Positions 22,854-31,128 of a DNA stretch of 37,975 bases are shown here, piece after piece. The notes below the pieces were generated by a model that ran no database searches, was not told the DNA's origin, and was given only the letters and a program-made list of their open reading frames with translations. This stretch comes from an uncultured Flavobacteriales bacterium (GTDB lineage Bacteria; Bacteroidota; Bacteroidia; Flavobacteriales_D; Crocinitomicaceae). The translations under genes and the position numbers were made by a program. The stretch's first letter is position 1. Each line of letters starts with the position of its first letter. The stretch lies in assembly GCA_913046365.1 (NCBI GenBank), contig CAJWRM010000025.1, positions 1 through 37,975 on the forward strand, written 5' to 3'.

Positions 22854-23876
22854 ATGATTGAACAGATTCAAAAAATAGAAAATGAGCTATCCAGCTATGA
22901 ATTTAGTGCGGCTGAGGATACAGAAAAGTTCAGAATTCAATTTTTAGGATCCAAAGGCCAGATAAAGGGCTTGTATGCGCTCCTTCGTGAAGTGCCCAAT
23001 GAACAAAAGAGAGAAATGGGTCAGCATATCAATATGCTGAAGTTAAAAGCTGAGCAAATGCTCGTGGAGGCTAAGCAAGAACTTGTTGGAATATCAACGA
23101 ATGAAAGTAAAGAGGATTTGACACGACCAGCTGCAAAAATGCCACTTGGTAGTCACCACCCATTATCAATTGTTAGAAGAGAAATCATTGATGTTTTTAG
23201 AAAAATTGGCTTTTCAATCTCAGAGGGACCTGAAATAGAAGATGATTGGCATAACTTTTCAGCATTAAATTTTCCACCAGATCATCCCGCTAGGGATATG
23301 CAGGATACTTTTTTTATTAAAAAAGGAGAAAACGAAATTGCCCTTAGGACGCATACGAGTTCTGTTCAGGTGAGGGTAATGGAAAATAATCAGCCCCCAA
23401 TCAGGACAATATCGCCTGGACGTGTGTATAGAAATGAGGCCATTTCAGCCAGAGCGCATTGTTTTTTCCATCAAATAGAAGGCCTTTACATTGACGAAGG
23501 GGTTTCGTTTGCTGACCTCAAGCAAACATTGTTGTTTTTCGCTCAGGAAGTATTTGGTGCCAAAGCAAAAATCCGCTTGCGACCGAGCTATTTCCCCTTT
23601 ACAGAGCCAAGTGCAGAGGTAGATGTTTCTTGTACAATTTGTAATTCAAAAGGTTGTAATGTTTGTAAGTATACTGGATGGTTGGAGATTCTGGGTTGTG
23701 GCATGGTTGATCCAAATGTTTTAGAGGCCTCAGGTATTGATTCAAAAAAATATTCAGGTTTTGCTTTTGGAATGGGCGTTGAGAGAATAGCCCAGCTTAA
23801 GTTTAAGGTCAATGACCTAAGAATGTACTCTGAAAACGATTTGCGTTTTCTTGACCAATTCAAATCCACCCTTTAA
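22854..23876 (+). CDS. pheS: Phenylalanine--tRNA ligase alpha subunit
   Basis: 340-aa catalytic subunit of the (alpha-beta)2 synthetase. A short N-terminal coiled-coil tRNA-binding arm (residues 1-85) leads into the class II core. Motif 2 is visible as PGRVYRNEAISARAHCFFHQ and motif 3 as GFAFGMGVERIAQL. An inserted CxxC-x4-CxxC segment (CTICNSKGCNVC) looks like a zinc knuckle. The frame is open upstream to about 22713, but ATG 22854 gives the normal N-terminus and lies downstream of the promoter. pheT is not adjacent. The stop overlaps the ytxJ ATG (TAATG). Confidence 0.97.
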   Translation: MIEQIQKIENELSSYEFSAAEDTEKFRIQFLGSKGQIKGLYALLREVPNEQKREMGQHINMLKLKAEQMLVEAKQELVGISTNESKEDLTRPAAKMPLGSHHPLSIVRREIIDVFRKIGFSISEGPEIEDDWHNFSALNFPPDHPARDMQDTFFIKKGENEIALRTHTSSVQVRVMENNQPPIRTISPGRVYRNEAISARAHCFFHQIEGLYIDEGVSFADLKQTLLFFAQEVFGAKAKIRLRPSYFPFTEPSAEVDVSCTICNSKGCNVCKYTGWLEILGCGMVDPNVLEASGIDSKKYSGFAFGMGVERIAQLKFKVNDLRMYSENDLRFLDQFKSTL

Positions 23877-24214
23877 TGTCTTGGAATCAACTTTCATCTA
23901 AAGAATCTGTAGACGGGTTTTTCTCAGGCGACATGCCTCATATTGTTTTTAAGCATAGTCCAAGGTGTGGGATTTCATCCATGGTTTTGAGACGTTTTGA
24001 AGCTTCCGAGCTGTTTAAAAATGCAAAGGGTAACTATTGGCTTTTGCATGTAATTGAAAACAGAGGGATATCAAATGCTTTGGCGACGGATTTCAACGTA
24101 AGGCACGAATCTCCTCAAGTTTTAATTTTGTTTAAAGGAGAACTTATGTATCATGCAGCTCACTCAGCAATTGATGCCAATGAAATTGAAATTGTCTTAA
24201 ATGGTTTAAAATGA
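23876..24214 (+). CDS. ytxJ: Bacilliredoxin-like protein, YtxJ family
   Basis: 112-aa thioredoxin-fold protein of the YtxJ (DUF2847) family, proposed monothiol bacilliredoxins that remove bacillithiol from proteins. The active-site motif KHSPRCGISSMVLRRF contains the single cysteine C31. The cis-Pro loop is ESPQVLILF, typical of the fold. It implies that the organism makes or uses bacillithiol, as many Bacteroidota do. Its ATG overlaps the pheS stop by one base and its stop overlaps the next start by ATGA, so all three are one coupled operon. Confidence 0.9.
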   Translation: MSWNQLSSKESVDGFFSGDMPHIVFKHSPRCGISSMVLRRFEASELFKNAKGNYWLLHVIENRGISNALATDFNVRHESPQVLILFKGELMYHAAHSAIDANEIEIVLNGLK

Positions 24215-25341
24215 AAAAAATAGGAGCAATTGTATTGGCTATTATATTAGTGATTGCGTTTGTCCTTCCCTATATCTGGAAAGAAGAACCCATTGCTCAG
24301 CAGATGTTTGATTTTGGTTTTAAATCTTCAAGTACATTTTTATCTGTTCAGCAAGGTAAACCATTTGTTTTCGTTTTGGATGCAGGCCAGAATATTGACA
24401 GAATTGAACTTTCTTTAAATGGTAACCTAATAAAATCATGGGAGGCAGAAGAAAAGGCTTGGGTCGACGGCGAAGCATTGACCTTTCAAATCCCTACACA
24501 AGGATATACTTTGGGTACTTATTCGATTCAGTTAAGTGGTTTTTCGTCAGGCAAGCTTATGAACAATGATGAGAGGTTTCTATTTGTAAACGCGAACAAT
24601 GGGGTTCAGGAGCAAGAATTTGAGTTGCTCAATACTCATCCACATAATCCGAATAATTTTACGCAAGGGTATGAGTTTTATAATAACCTACTATTTGAAT
24701 CAACCGGAAACCCGAATCAAACAAATGCGACAAAAGTAGCCCGCGTGGATGAGAATACTGGAGCTTCGGTCATGGAAGCATTCCAACCCAATCCTATTTT
24801 TGGCGAAGGAATTACCATCCTTGAATCCAAAATTTATCAAATTTCATGGCAAGACCAAAAATGCTTTGTTTATAACGCTTTAGATTTAAGCCTCATAGAT
24901 TCTTTAAGATATGATGGCGAAGGCTGGGGCCTTTGCAATAATGACGAATACATTTTTATGTCAAACGGAACAAATGAATTGACTATAAGAGACCCCGAAA
25001 ATTTTGAAATTCTAAAGACAATTAAGGTTCATTCGGATAGAGGGCCAGTTACAAATTTAAATGAGCTAGAATTTTTCAATGGTCGTATTTACGCCAATGT
25101 TTGGATCAGTGAGCAACGATTCCAACATGATTCACGAATGAACTTGAATAAAATTGTTATTATTAATCCAAAGACTGGAGCAGTTGAAGGTGTTTTGGAT
25201 ATCTCTGAATTAATCCGGAAGTCAGGGGCTAAAAATGTACCTAATGGTATTGCTTACAGAAAGAGTTCCAATTCATTTTGGCTAACAGGAAAGTATTGGG
25301 AACAATCTTTTGAGGTACGGCTATTACCTAAAAATATATAG
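24211..25341 (+). CDS. Membrane-anchored glutaminyl cyclotransferase-like protein
   Basis: 376-aa protein with an N-terminal hydrophobic segment (residues 4-22, IGAIVLAIILVIAFVLPYIW) that is either a signal or an anchor. An Ig-like extension covers about 30-125. The five-bladed propeller of the plant-type glutamine cyclotransferase family (PF05096) follows. Diagnostic blocks are NNFTQGYEF, LFESTGNPNQ, FGEGITIL, QISWQD, GEGWGL and NELEFFNGRIYANVW. The enzyme converts N-terminal Gln to pyroglutamate; T9SS cargo often exposes such termini after signal cleavage, so a periplasmic maturation role is plausible. The 3' end overlaps the convergent DUF2279 gene by 14 nt. Confidence 0.9.
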   Translation: MKKIGAIVLAIILVIAFVLPYIWKEEPIAQQMFDFGFKSSSTFLSVQQGKPFVFVLDAGQNIDRIELSLNGNLIKSWEAEEKAWVDGEALTFQIPTQGYTLGTYSIQLSGFSSGKLMNNDERFLFVNANNGVQEQEFELLNTHPHNPNNFTQGYEFYNNLLFESTGNPNQTNATKVARVDENTGASVMEAFQPNPIFGEGITILESKIYQISWQDQKCFVYNALDLSLIDSLRYDGEGWGLCNNDEYIFMSNGTNELTIRDPENFEILKTIKVHSDRGPVTNLNELEFFNGRIYANVWISEQRFQHDSRMNLNKIVIINPKTGAVEGVLDISELIRKSGAKNVPNGIAYRKSSNSFWLTGKYWEQSFEVRLLPKNI

Positions 25342-26206
25342 GACGCGCATTAAATTTTCCGTTTGCGTATATCAATGCAGGGAAGGGTATTTTTAAAGTG
25401 TTCAATGCTTCACATAAGCCCTTTAGTAATTTTGATTTTACCTTTAATTTACTGAGGTCTAAATCTAAAGAGAATAGCATTTCTCTATGGCTCGTTACGC
25501 CTTGATAGCTTGGCGCATCACCTTTTAGTCTTCCTCTAATGCTATGCCCAAAGCTCAGCATTAGCCAATCGGGCCATTGTTGAACCCCTATTTGATTAGG
25601 AGAAAAGCTAACCCAATATGTTTGCCCGTTGTAATCTTTCAGAAGGGATTCAATGAAATTACTTCCAAGAACATCTGGTCTTTGCCTTGCAAAACGTGTT
25701 TGATGAAAAGAAAACTTCGGTTTAAAAATTTGTGATTTAAAATAATGTTCTTGAAAGACATATAGACCAACCCCAATCCCATTAAAACCCATGTCGCTGA
25801 GTGAAAACCCCCAAGATTCGCTGAACCCATCTAGTATTTCAATGGTGGTTAAATACCCGAAGCTAATGCCTGATGCTAATACAAGACTTTTTCTTTTTTC
25901 TAGGCCAGTCCATGAAAAAAGAGCGTCTAAACCCCGGGTCACATGGTAGCAAGAAAATGAATGCCCCAATTTATCCATTTGCATCCAGTTTTTAGCATCA
26001 TTGAATAAGTGAAAAGCCCCTTGATTTTCTTTACTATACCACAATTTACTGAGGCCATATATACTCGTTGCACTCACTGTTCCAATACTAGCTGTTGACC
26101 ATGCGAATCGTTGCATTGAAAATTCAATGTCCGAGGTGTCCTGAAAATCTTGTGCTCCTACACTTGTAAACATAGAAAAGAACAATGAAAATAAAATTAG
26201 CCTCAT
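25328..26206 (-). CDS. DUF2279-family exported protein
   Basis: 292-aa protein with a signal peptide (residues 1-18, ending VGAQ). The core stretch WMQMDKLGHSFSCYHVTRG and the following hydrophobic segments (SLVLASGISFGYLTTIEILDGF) match the DUF2279/YfiM-like family found in Bacteroidota. Function is unknown; location is likely the periplasm or outer membrane. The gene is single, divergent from the LOG gene and convergent with the cyclotransferase. Confidence 0.8.
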   Translation of the reverse strand: MRLILFSLFFSMFTSVGAQDFQDTSDIEFSMQRFAWSTASIGTVSATSIYGLSKLWYSKENQGAFHLFNDAKNWMQMDKLGHSFSCYHVTRGLDALFSWTGLEKRKSLVLASGISFGYLTTIEILDGFSESWGFSLSDMGFNGIGVGLYVFQEHYFKSQIFKPKFSFHQTRFARQRPDVLGSNFIESLLKDYNGQTYWVSFSPNQIGVQQWPDWLMLSFGHSIRGRLKGDAPSYQGVTSHREMLFSLDLDLSKLKVKSKLLKGLCEALNTLKIPFPALIYANGKFNARPIYF

Positions 26207-26212
26207 ACCTCG

Positions 26213-26220
26213 AATTTAGA
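26213..26220 (-). promoter_or_regulatory. Possible -7 element, 4 nt before the DUF2279 start
   Basis: TAAATTCG on the minus strand has 7 of 8 matches to TAnnTTTG and ends 4 nt (AGGT) before the ATG at 26206. Confidence 0.35.
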
Positions 26221-26283
26221 GAATATATCCTAGATTTTCACGTTATTAAATTTACACTACAATAAAAGCAAAATCAATAACAT

Positions 26284-26967
26284 ATGTTAAATAGTAGAAA
26301 AGATTGGAATGACATTAAAAGTAATGACAGTTGGTCGATTTTTAAAATAATGTCAGAGTTTGTTGAGGGGTTTGACCGCATGTCTAAAATCGGACCGTGT
26401 GTTTCTATTTTCGGTTCTGCAAGAACGCCGGAAGAAAACCCTCATTATCAATTGGGTGTTAATTTGGCCGAACAGCTTTCTAAGAGAGGATATGGTATCA
26501 TTTCTGGTGGAGGACCTGGAATCATGGAGGCAGCAAATCGTGGTGCTCAAAAAGGTGTTGGTCCTTCTGTAGGTTTGAATATTGATCTGCCATTTGAACA
26601 AAGCCACAATCCATATATTGATCCTGCTCATAATCTTGAGTTTGATTATTTCTTTGTTCGTAAGGTAATCTTTGTGAAATATTCTCAGGCTTTTGTTGCG
26701 CTTCCTGGAGGTTTTGGAACATTAGATGAGCTTTTTGAGGCACTCACGCTAATTCAAACAAAGAAAATTGCGAGGCGTCCGGTTGTTTTGGTGGGTAAAG
26801 AATATTGGTCAGGTATGACAGATTGGATTGAAAAGACGATGCTAGATACAGAGCAAAATATCTCTAAAGAGGATTTAGATTTATTTCGTTTGGTTGATAC
26901 ACCTGAAGAAGCTGTAGAATATATTGAGGATTTCTTCACAACACATTCCTTAACTCCGAACTTCTAA
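26284..26967 (+). CDS. LOG-family protein (TIGR00730 Rossmann fold)
   Basis: 227-aa cytoplasmic protein of the LOG family, whose members remove ribose phosphate from cytokinin nucleotides or purine monophosphates. The motifs GGGPGIMEAANRG (75-87), R126-K127 (FFVRKVIF) and PGGFGTLDE (141-149) are intact, so phosphoribohydrolase activity is likely. The physiological substrate is uncertain in bacteria; AMP hydrolysis is common. It is followed after 27 nt by the PASTA gene on the same strand. Confidence 0.93.
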   Translation: MLNSRKDWNDIKSNDSWSIFKIMSEFVEGFDRMSKIGPCVSIFGSARTPEENPHYQLGVNLAEQLSKRGYGIISGGGPGIMEAANRGAQKGVGPSVGLNIDLPFEQSHNPYIDPAHNLEFDYFFVRKVIFVKYSQAFVALPGGFGTLDELFEALTLIQTKKIARRPVVLVGKEYWSGMTDWIEKTMLDTEQNISKEDLDLFRLVDTPEEAVEYIEDFFTTHSLTPNF

Positions 26968-26994
26968 TTCTTTAAAAGACTTTATATTTACAGT

Positions 26995-27840
26995 GTGAAA
27001 AGTAAGCTCAATTCCATATTCAAGCTAAGGATTTTTCTTTTGATTAGGCAGTTTTTTTGGTCTAGAACTTTCTTTTTGTGTACGCTGCTTCTTGCGGGTA
27101 TTTATGGAGGTATTCTCTATGGAACGATGCGTTACCTCAATGTATTTACTAATCATGGAGAGGAGATAGCCGTACCTGATCTTTTGGGCTTATCGGCAGT
27201 TGATGCTAAGTTAAAGCTTGAAGATTTAGGTCTTAGCTATGAAATACTAGATAGCATATATGCTCCTGATGAGCCGAACGGTATTGTAAAGAAGCAAATG
27301 CCTCAACCTACGGCTTTATCAAAAGTTCATGTTAAATCAAACAGGGTTATTGGATTGAGGCTTTCCAAAAAGCGAGAACTAACTGAAATGCCCAGCTTAT
27401 TATATGATGAGGTCGAGTTTGCCAAAAGTAAATTAGAAAGTCGAGGATTCAAGTTTGCAATTGAATATGAGCCGACTAAAGAGGCGGATGGGTCTGTTTT
27501 AGAACAAAAACATGCTGGGCGCAATATAGCAGCTGGAACAAGAATCCCTAAAGGGTCCGAAATTACTTTGGTTGTAGGGCGCAATGAGGTTGGTGTTTCG
27601 CTAGAACTTCCGAACCTTGTAGGGATGAATTATGCAGATGCAGTGAATTTGTTAACAAGCACTGGGTTTCAATCTTTTTCCACTATTTGTAATAATTGTG
27701 AGACCAAATCAGATTCGCTGAACGCACTTGTTACAATGCAATCCCCTGAGTATTTTGAAAATAAAACACTTGAAAGGTCAATAAACATTACCATTATAAT
27801 TGAAGCTGGAAGTGCAGCTTTCGAAAATCCAGTCGAATGA
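26995..27840 (+). CDS. PASTA-domain membrane protein, GTG start
   Basis: 281-aa protein with a cytoplasmic N-terminal stretch, one transmembrane segment (about residues 22-44, FFLCTLLLAGIYGGILYGT) and three extracytoplasmic PASTA repeats: about 56-125 (VPDLLGLSAVDAKLKLEDLG), 128-198 (MPSLLYDEVEFAKSKLESRG) and 203-275 (LPNLVGMNYADAVNLLTSTG). PASTA repeats bind muropeptides or beta-lactams in Ser/Thr kinases and PBPs, but no kinase or transpeptidase domain is attached here. It may sense or bind peptidoglycan. GTG 26995 is the start, and TATATTTA lies 4 nt before it. The stop overlaps the next gene by ATGA. Confidence 0.9.
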   Translation: MKSKLNSIFKLRIFLLIRQFFWSRTFFLCTLLLAGIYGGILYGTMRYLNVFTNHGEEIAVPDLLGLSAVDAKLKLEDLGLSYEILDSIYAPDEPNGIVKKQMPQPTALSKVHVKSNRVIGLRLSKKRELTEMPSLLYDEVEFAKSKLESRGFKFAIEYEPTKEADGSVLEQKHAGRNIAAGTRIPKGSEITLVVGRNEVGVSLELPNLVGMNYADAVNLLTSTGFQSFSTICNNCETKSDSLNALVTMQSPEYFENKTLERSINITIIIEAGSAAFENPVE

Positions 27841-30056
27841 ATTCATTGCGTTATCTTTTTGTCTTAGTTTCGATAGGGATGTTAAACACTGCATACGGAC
27901 AAGTTGAGCTTGGTCCACTGACCCAAAATAATTTTCAAATAAGCACACCACATCTGAAAAATGGAACGATAGATAGCTCTTTTATTTATTCTACTGATAC
28001 TATTAGTCTTCCTTTTTTTGATGATTTCACAACCAACAAAATACAGCAGTACAGTCCTGATTTTTCAAGTCCTCTTGCAACAAGTGATTTGTATTATTAT
28101 ATGATAGACCAAGCAACTGCATTGCCGATAGCAAATGATTTACTCTTCACAAACCAGGTTACTTTTAATAGGTTTTTTGATCCGGCCTTGGACACATTTA
28201 CAGATACTGTCTTTGCCTCTCAATCAATAAATATTGCTGATTTCTCTTCTTTTCCGGTTAATTATGACCCTGTTGATTTATATCCACCCTATTATATTTA
28301 CGATACCTTAAGCCCTGGAGATGAATCCGATACGGTATGGATTCAGAACCCTCCATTTTTTCAGGATTCAGCACGTCAGTTTTTCTTACCTGTATCAGAT
28401 CCAAACCTTTTGTGGGTTGATAATGATGTATATCATAATTATAGATTTGGCGACCATCCTCGAACTTTAGGTGTGATGACCTTTGATGGCCTTGATGAGT
28501 ATGGTTACCCCTATGCGATAGGGACAACTTCTACAGGTTATGCTGATGCATTGACCTCTAAACCTATTGATCTAACAGGGATTAGTCCTGCTGATTCTAT
28601 CTACATGTCTTTTATCTATCAGCCTCAGGGGTTTGGAGATGAACCGGAATCTACCGATTCTCTTCTACTAGAATTTTATGATTCTGTCAATGACCAGTGG
28701 AATAGGGTATGGGGTGACACAGGAAAAAGTGTAACACCTTTTAGTATCGTGCACTTGCCATTGCTAGGGAATAATTATTTTACTGATGCTTTTCAATTTA
28801 GGTTTAGAAATTATGGTGGACTTTCTGGTTCTTTAGATCATTTTCAATTGGACATGGTTTATCTCCGAGAGGCAACGCCTCCTGCTTATATGGATACTGT
28901 CTTTAAGGATTTTTCTTTTGTTTATCCTGTCAATTCATTATTAAGCGACTATACTTCAGTTCCTTGGGATCATTATCAGGAATCTACAGATAACAAAATG
29001 AACGAAGCGATGGAAGTTGTTGTGTTCAATGGCAGTAGTGGTCCGGAAAACTACCAAGATGGAGCGATAGACATTTCTTATAATGGTATCAGCGAAGGCA
29101 ATTTTATACTCCAAGGTTTTACTTTGGCAGAACAACAAATTAACTATGCTGCACTAGATTTCGCCACATCTTATCATGACCTTAAATCGGGATATGAATT
29201 TCCTAGAGATTTAACTGGGATTTATGAGGAATTTGATGTTAGGGTTAATGCTTCTGCACAATATCCAAACTATGAACCCAATGACTCCACTGCGTTTACG
29301 CAAGGTTTTTATAATTTTTACAGCTACGATGACGGCTCTGCTGAAGCGGCGTTTGGTCCTACTGGTGTTCAGGCTCGTCTTGCCATTCATTTCGATGCAT
29401 ATCAACCAGATAGTCTCATTGGTGTAAACCTGTGCTTCGTGCCATCCGTAAATGACGTTTCAGATAAACTGTTTCTAATCACCGTATGGGATGATGAAAA
29501 TGGAGAGCCAGGAGAAGTCCTATATGAAGATGATGTTTTTAATCCCCGAAATCCAATTTATGTTCAAGGGGAGAATCAATATCTAAGCTATTATTTTATT
29601 GATACGATGAAAGTATCTGTTGGCAGTTCCTTTTTTGTTGGATGGAGACAGCTCGATGCTGATCGTCTAAACCTAGGTTTTGATCGGAATATTGATCAAT
29701 CTAATGAGATTTTTTACAGCGTTAATGGCGGGGTTTCTTGGTTGGTCTCACCTTTTTCAGGGAGCGCTATGGTTAGGCCGATTTTTTCAACTGAAATGGA
29801 TGCTTCTCTTGGATTGATTGAACCTGAAACGAAGCCCGTAGAAATTACGTTATTCCCTAATCCTACCCGCGAGTTTATTTATGTTCAGAATTCTTTTGGC
29901 TTATCTTCTATTGAAAAATTTCTCTACGACGCCTCAGGCAGAGTGCTTATGCGAACAACGCAAGATTCCATTGACCTCCGTGGATTTGATTCAGGAATTT
30001 ATTTTATTTCTGTCCCTTCTGTTTCTGAAAAAAGATTTAGAGTAATAAGGCTGTGA
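27837..30056 (+). CDS. Secreted protein with T9SS type A sorting domain
   Basis: 739-aa secreted protein. The signal peptide is about residues 1-21 (ending AYGQ). The large beta-rich central part holds many DTV/DS-type loops and aromatic strands, with no catalytic motif that I recognise. The C-terminal about 75 residues (LFPNPTREFIYVQN ... LYDASGRVLM ... GIYFISV ... KRFRVIRL) are the Por secretion tail, the type A signal cut by the PorU sortase and linked to A-LPS. The gene lies between the PASTA and rluD genes, overlapping both, so its expression is coupled to them. Its role is unknown. Confidence 0.92.
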   Translation: MNSLRYLFVLVSIGMLNTAYGQVELGPLTQNNFQISTPHLKNGTIDSSFIYSTDTISLPFFDDFTTNKIQQYSPDFSSPLATSDLYYYMIDQATALPIANDLLFTNQVTFNRFFDPALDTFTDTVFASQSINIADFSSFPVNYDPVDLYPPYYIYDTLSPGDESDTVWIQNPPFFQDSARQFFLPVSDPNLLWVDNDVYHNYRFGDHPRTLGVMTFDGLDEYGYPYAIGTTSTGYADALTSKPIDLTGISPADSIYMSFIYQPQGFGDEPESTDSLLLEFYDSVNDQWNRVWGDTGKSVTPFSIVHLPLLGNNYFTDAFQFRFRNYGGLSGSLDHFQLDMVYLREATPPAYMDTVFKDFSFVYPVNSLLSDYTSVPWDHYQESTDNKMNEAMEVVVFNGSSGPENYQDGAIDISYNGISEGNFILQGFTLAEQQINYAALDFATSYHDLKSGYEFPRDLTGIYEEFDVRVNASAQYPNYEPNDSTAFTQGFYNFYSYDDGSAEAAFGPTGVQARLAIHFDAYQPDSLIGVNLCFVPSVNDVSDKLFLITVWDDENGEPGEVLYEDDVFNPRNPIYVQGENQYLSYYFIDTMKVSVGSSFFVGWRQLDADRLNLGFDRNIDQSNEIFYSVNGGVSWLVSPFSGSAMVRPIFSTEMDASLGLIEPETKPVEITLFPNPTREFIYVQNSFGLSSIEKFLYDASGRVLMRTTQDSIDLRGFDSGIYFISVPSVSEKRFRVIRL

Positions 30057-31075
30057 TGGAAGATGAAGTAATAGAGTCGGAACAAGAAGATTTATATGAG
30101 CATTATAAGTTTCAGGCAGATCCTCGTCAAGAGCAGGTTAGGATAGATAAATTTTTAGGAGAGCGTTTAGCCAATACTTCTCGCAACAAAATTCAAACTG
30201 CCGCAAAAGAAGGAAATATTCTGGTAAATGGTGAAAAAGTAAAACAAAACTACCGCGTAAAGCCTGGTGATGTTGTGGCAATGGTGCTCCCTTATCCGGT
30301 GAGGGAGTTTGAGCTTACAGCCCAAGATATACCCATTAATATTGTTCATGAAGACGAGAGCTTTGTAATTATAGATAAAGCTGCTGGAATGGTGGTTCAT
30401 CCTGGTCATGGAAACTACGATGGAACCCTTGTCAATGCGCTTTTATATCATTTTGATCAACTACCGGAGCTACCTTCGGATTATGCGGGGCGACCTGGCC
30501 TGGTCCATAGGATTGACAAAAATACTTCAGGTCTTTTGGTTGTTGCCAAAACAGAGCGCGCACTAACTAAGCTTGCCAAACAATTTTACGACAAGACCAC
30601 CTCTAGGAAGTATTTGGCTTTAGTATGGGGAGATGTGGAAGATGACGGAACCATTACTGGGCACATTGCGCGATCAAAAAAAAATAGAAAAGTAATGTCC
30701 GTCTATCCAGATGGTGAAGAAGGTAAGCACGCAGTGACGCATTTTAAGGTTTTAGAAAGATTCGGATACGTGACGTTAGTGGAGTGTAAACTTGAAACAG
30801 GAAGGACACATCAAATACGTGTTCATTTTAAATGGATTGGACACCCCTTATTTAATGATGTTGAATATGGAGGTAATAAGGTGTTAAAAGGTTTGAAAAC
30901 CGCTAAATATCAAAAGTTTATAGAAAATAATTTTAATCTATTTAAGGGTCAAGCACTTCATGCCAAATCCTTGGGTTTTACCCATCCTTCAAACGGCGAA
31001 GATGTTCAATTTTATTCGGAGCTACCTGATTATTTTGAAATGGCCCTCAAGCGATTCCGGGATTATTGTAAATAA
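30056..31075 (+). CDS. RluD-type 23S rRNA pseudouridine synthase
   Basis: 339-aa enzyme from ATG 30056 that isomerises uridine to pseudouridine in rRNA. An S4 RNA-binding domain (about residues 27-90) precedes the synthase domain. The catalytic motif is GLVHRIDKNTSGLLVVAK with D154 as nucleophile. The motif-III region KLETGRTHQIRVHFKWIGHPL is intact. RluD is favoured over RluC by architecture, but the exact target uridines cannot be read. GTG 30053 would add one residue. The start overlaps the upstream stop by one base (TGATG), so translation is coupled. Confidence 0.93.
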   Translation: MEDEVIESEQEDLYEHYKFQADPRQEQVRIDKFLGERLANTSRNKIQTAAKEGNILVNGEKVKQNYRVKPGDVVAMVLPYPVREFELTAQDIPINIVHEDESFVIIDKAAGMVVHPGHGNYDGTLVNALLYHFDQLPELPSDYAGRPGLVHRIDKNTSGLLVVAKTERALTKLAKQFYDKTTSRKYLALVWGDVEDDGTITGHIARSKKNRKVMSVYPDGEEGKHAVTHFKVLERFGYVTLVECKLETGRTHQIRVHFKWIGHPLFNDVEYGGNKVLKGLKTAKYQKFIENNFNLFKGQALHAKSLGFTHPSNGEDVQFYSELPDYFEMALKRFRDYCK

Positions 31076-31097
31076 TGATATTTTTTCTTTATTTTTG
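31066..31097 (+). promoter_or_regulatory. Promoter of the PorE-like gene
   Basis: TTG (31066-31068) and TATTTTTG (31090-31097, perfect TAnnTTTG) are separated by 21 nt, with ATG 31129 about 31 nt downstream. The -33 box lies inside the last codons of the rluD-type gene. Confidence 0.5.
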
Positions 31098-31128
31098 CTT
31101 TTCCGATAGGAATAACGACTATTAACCT

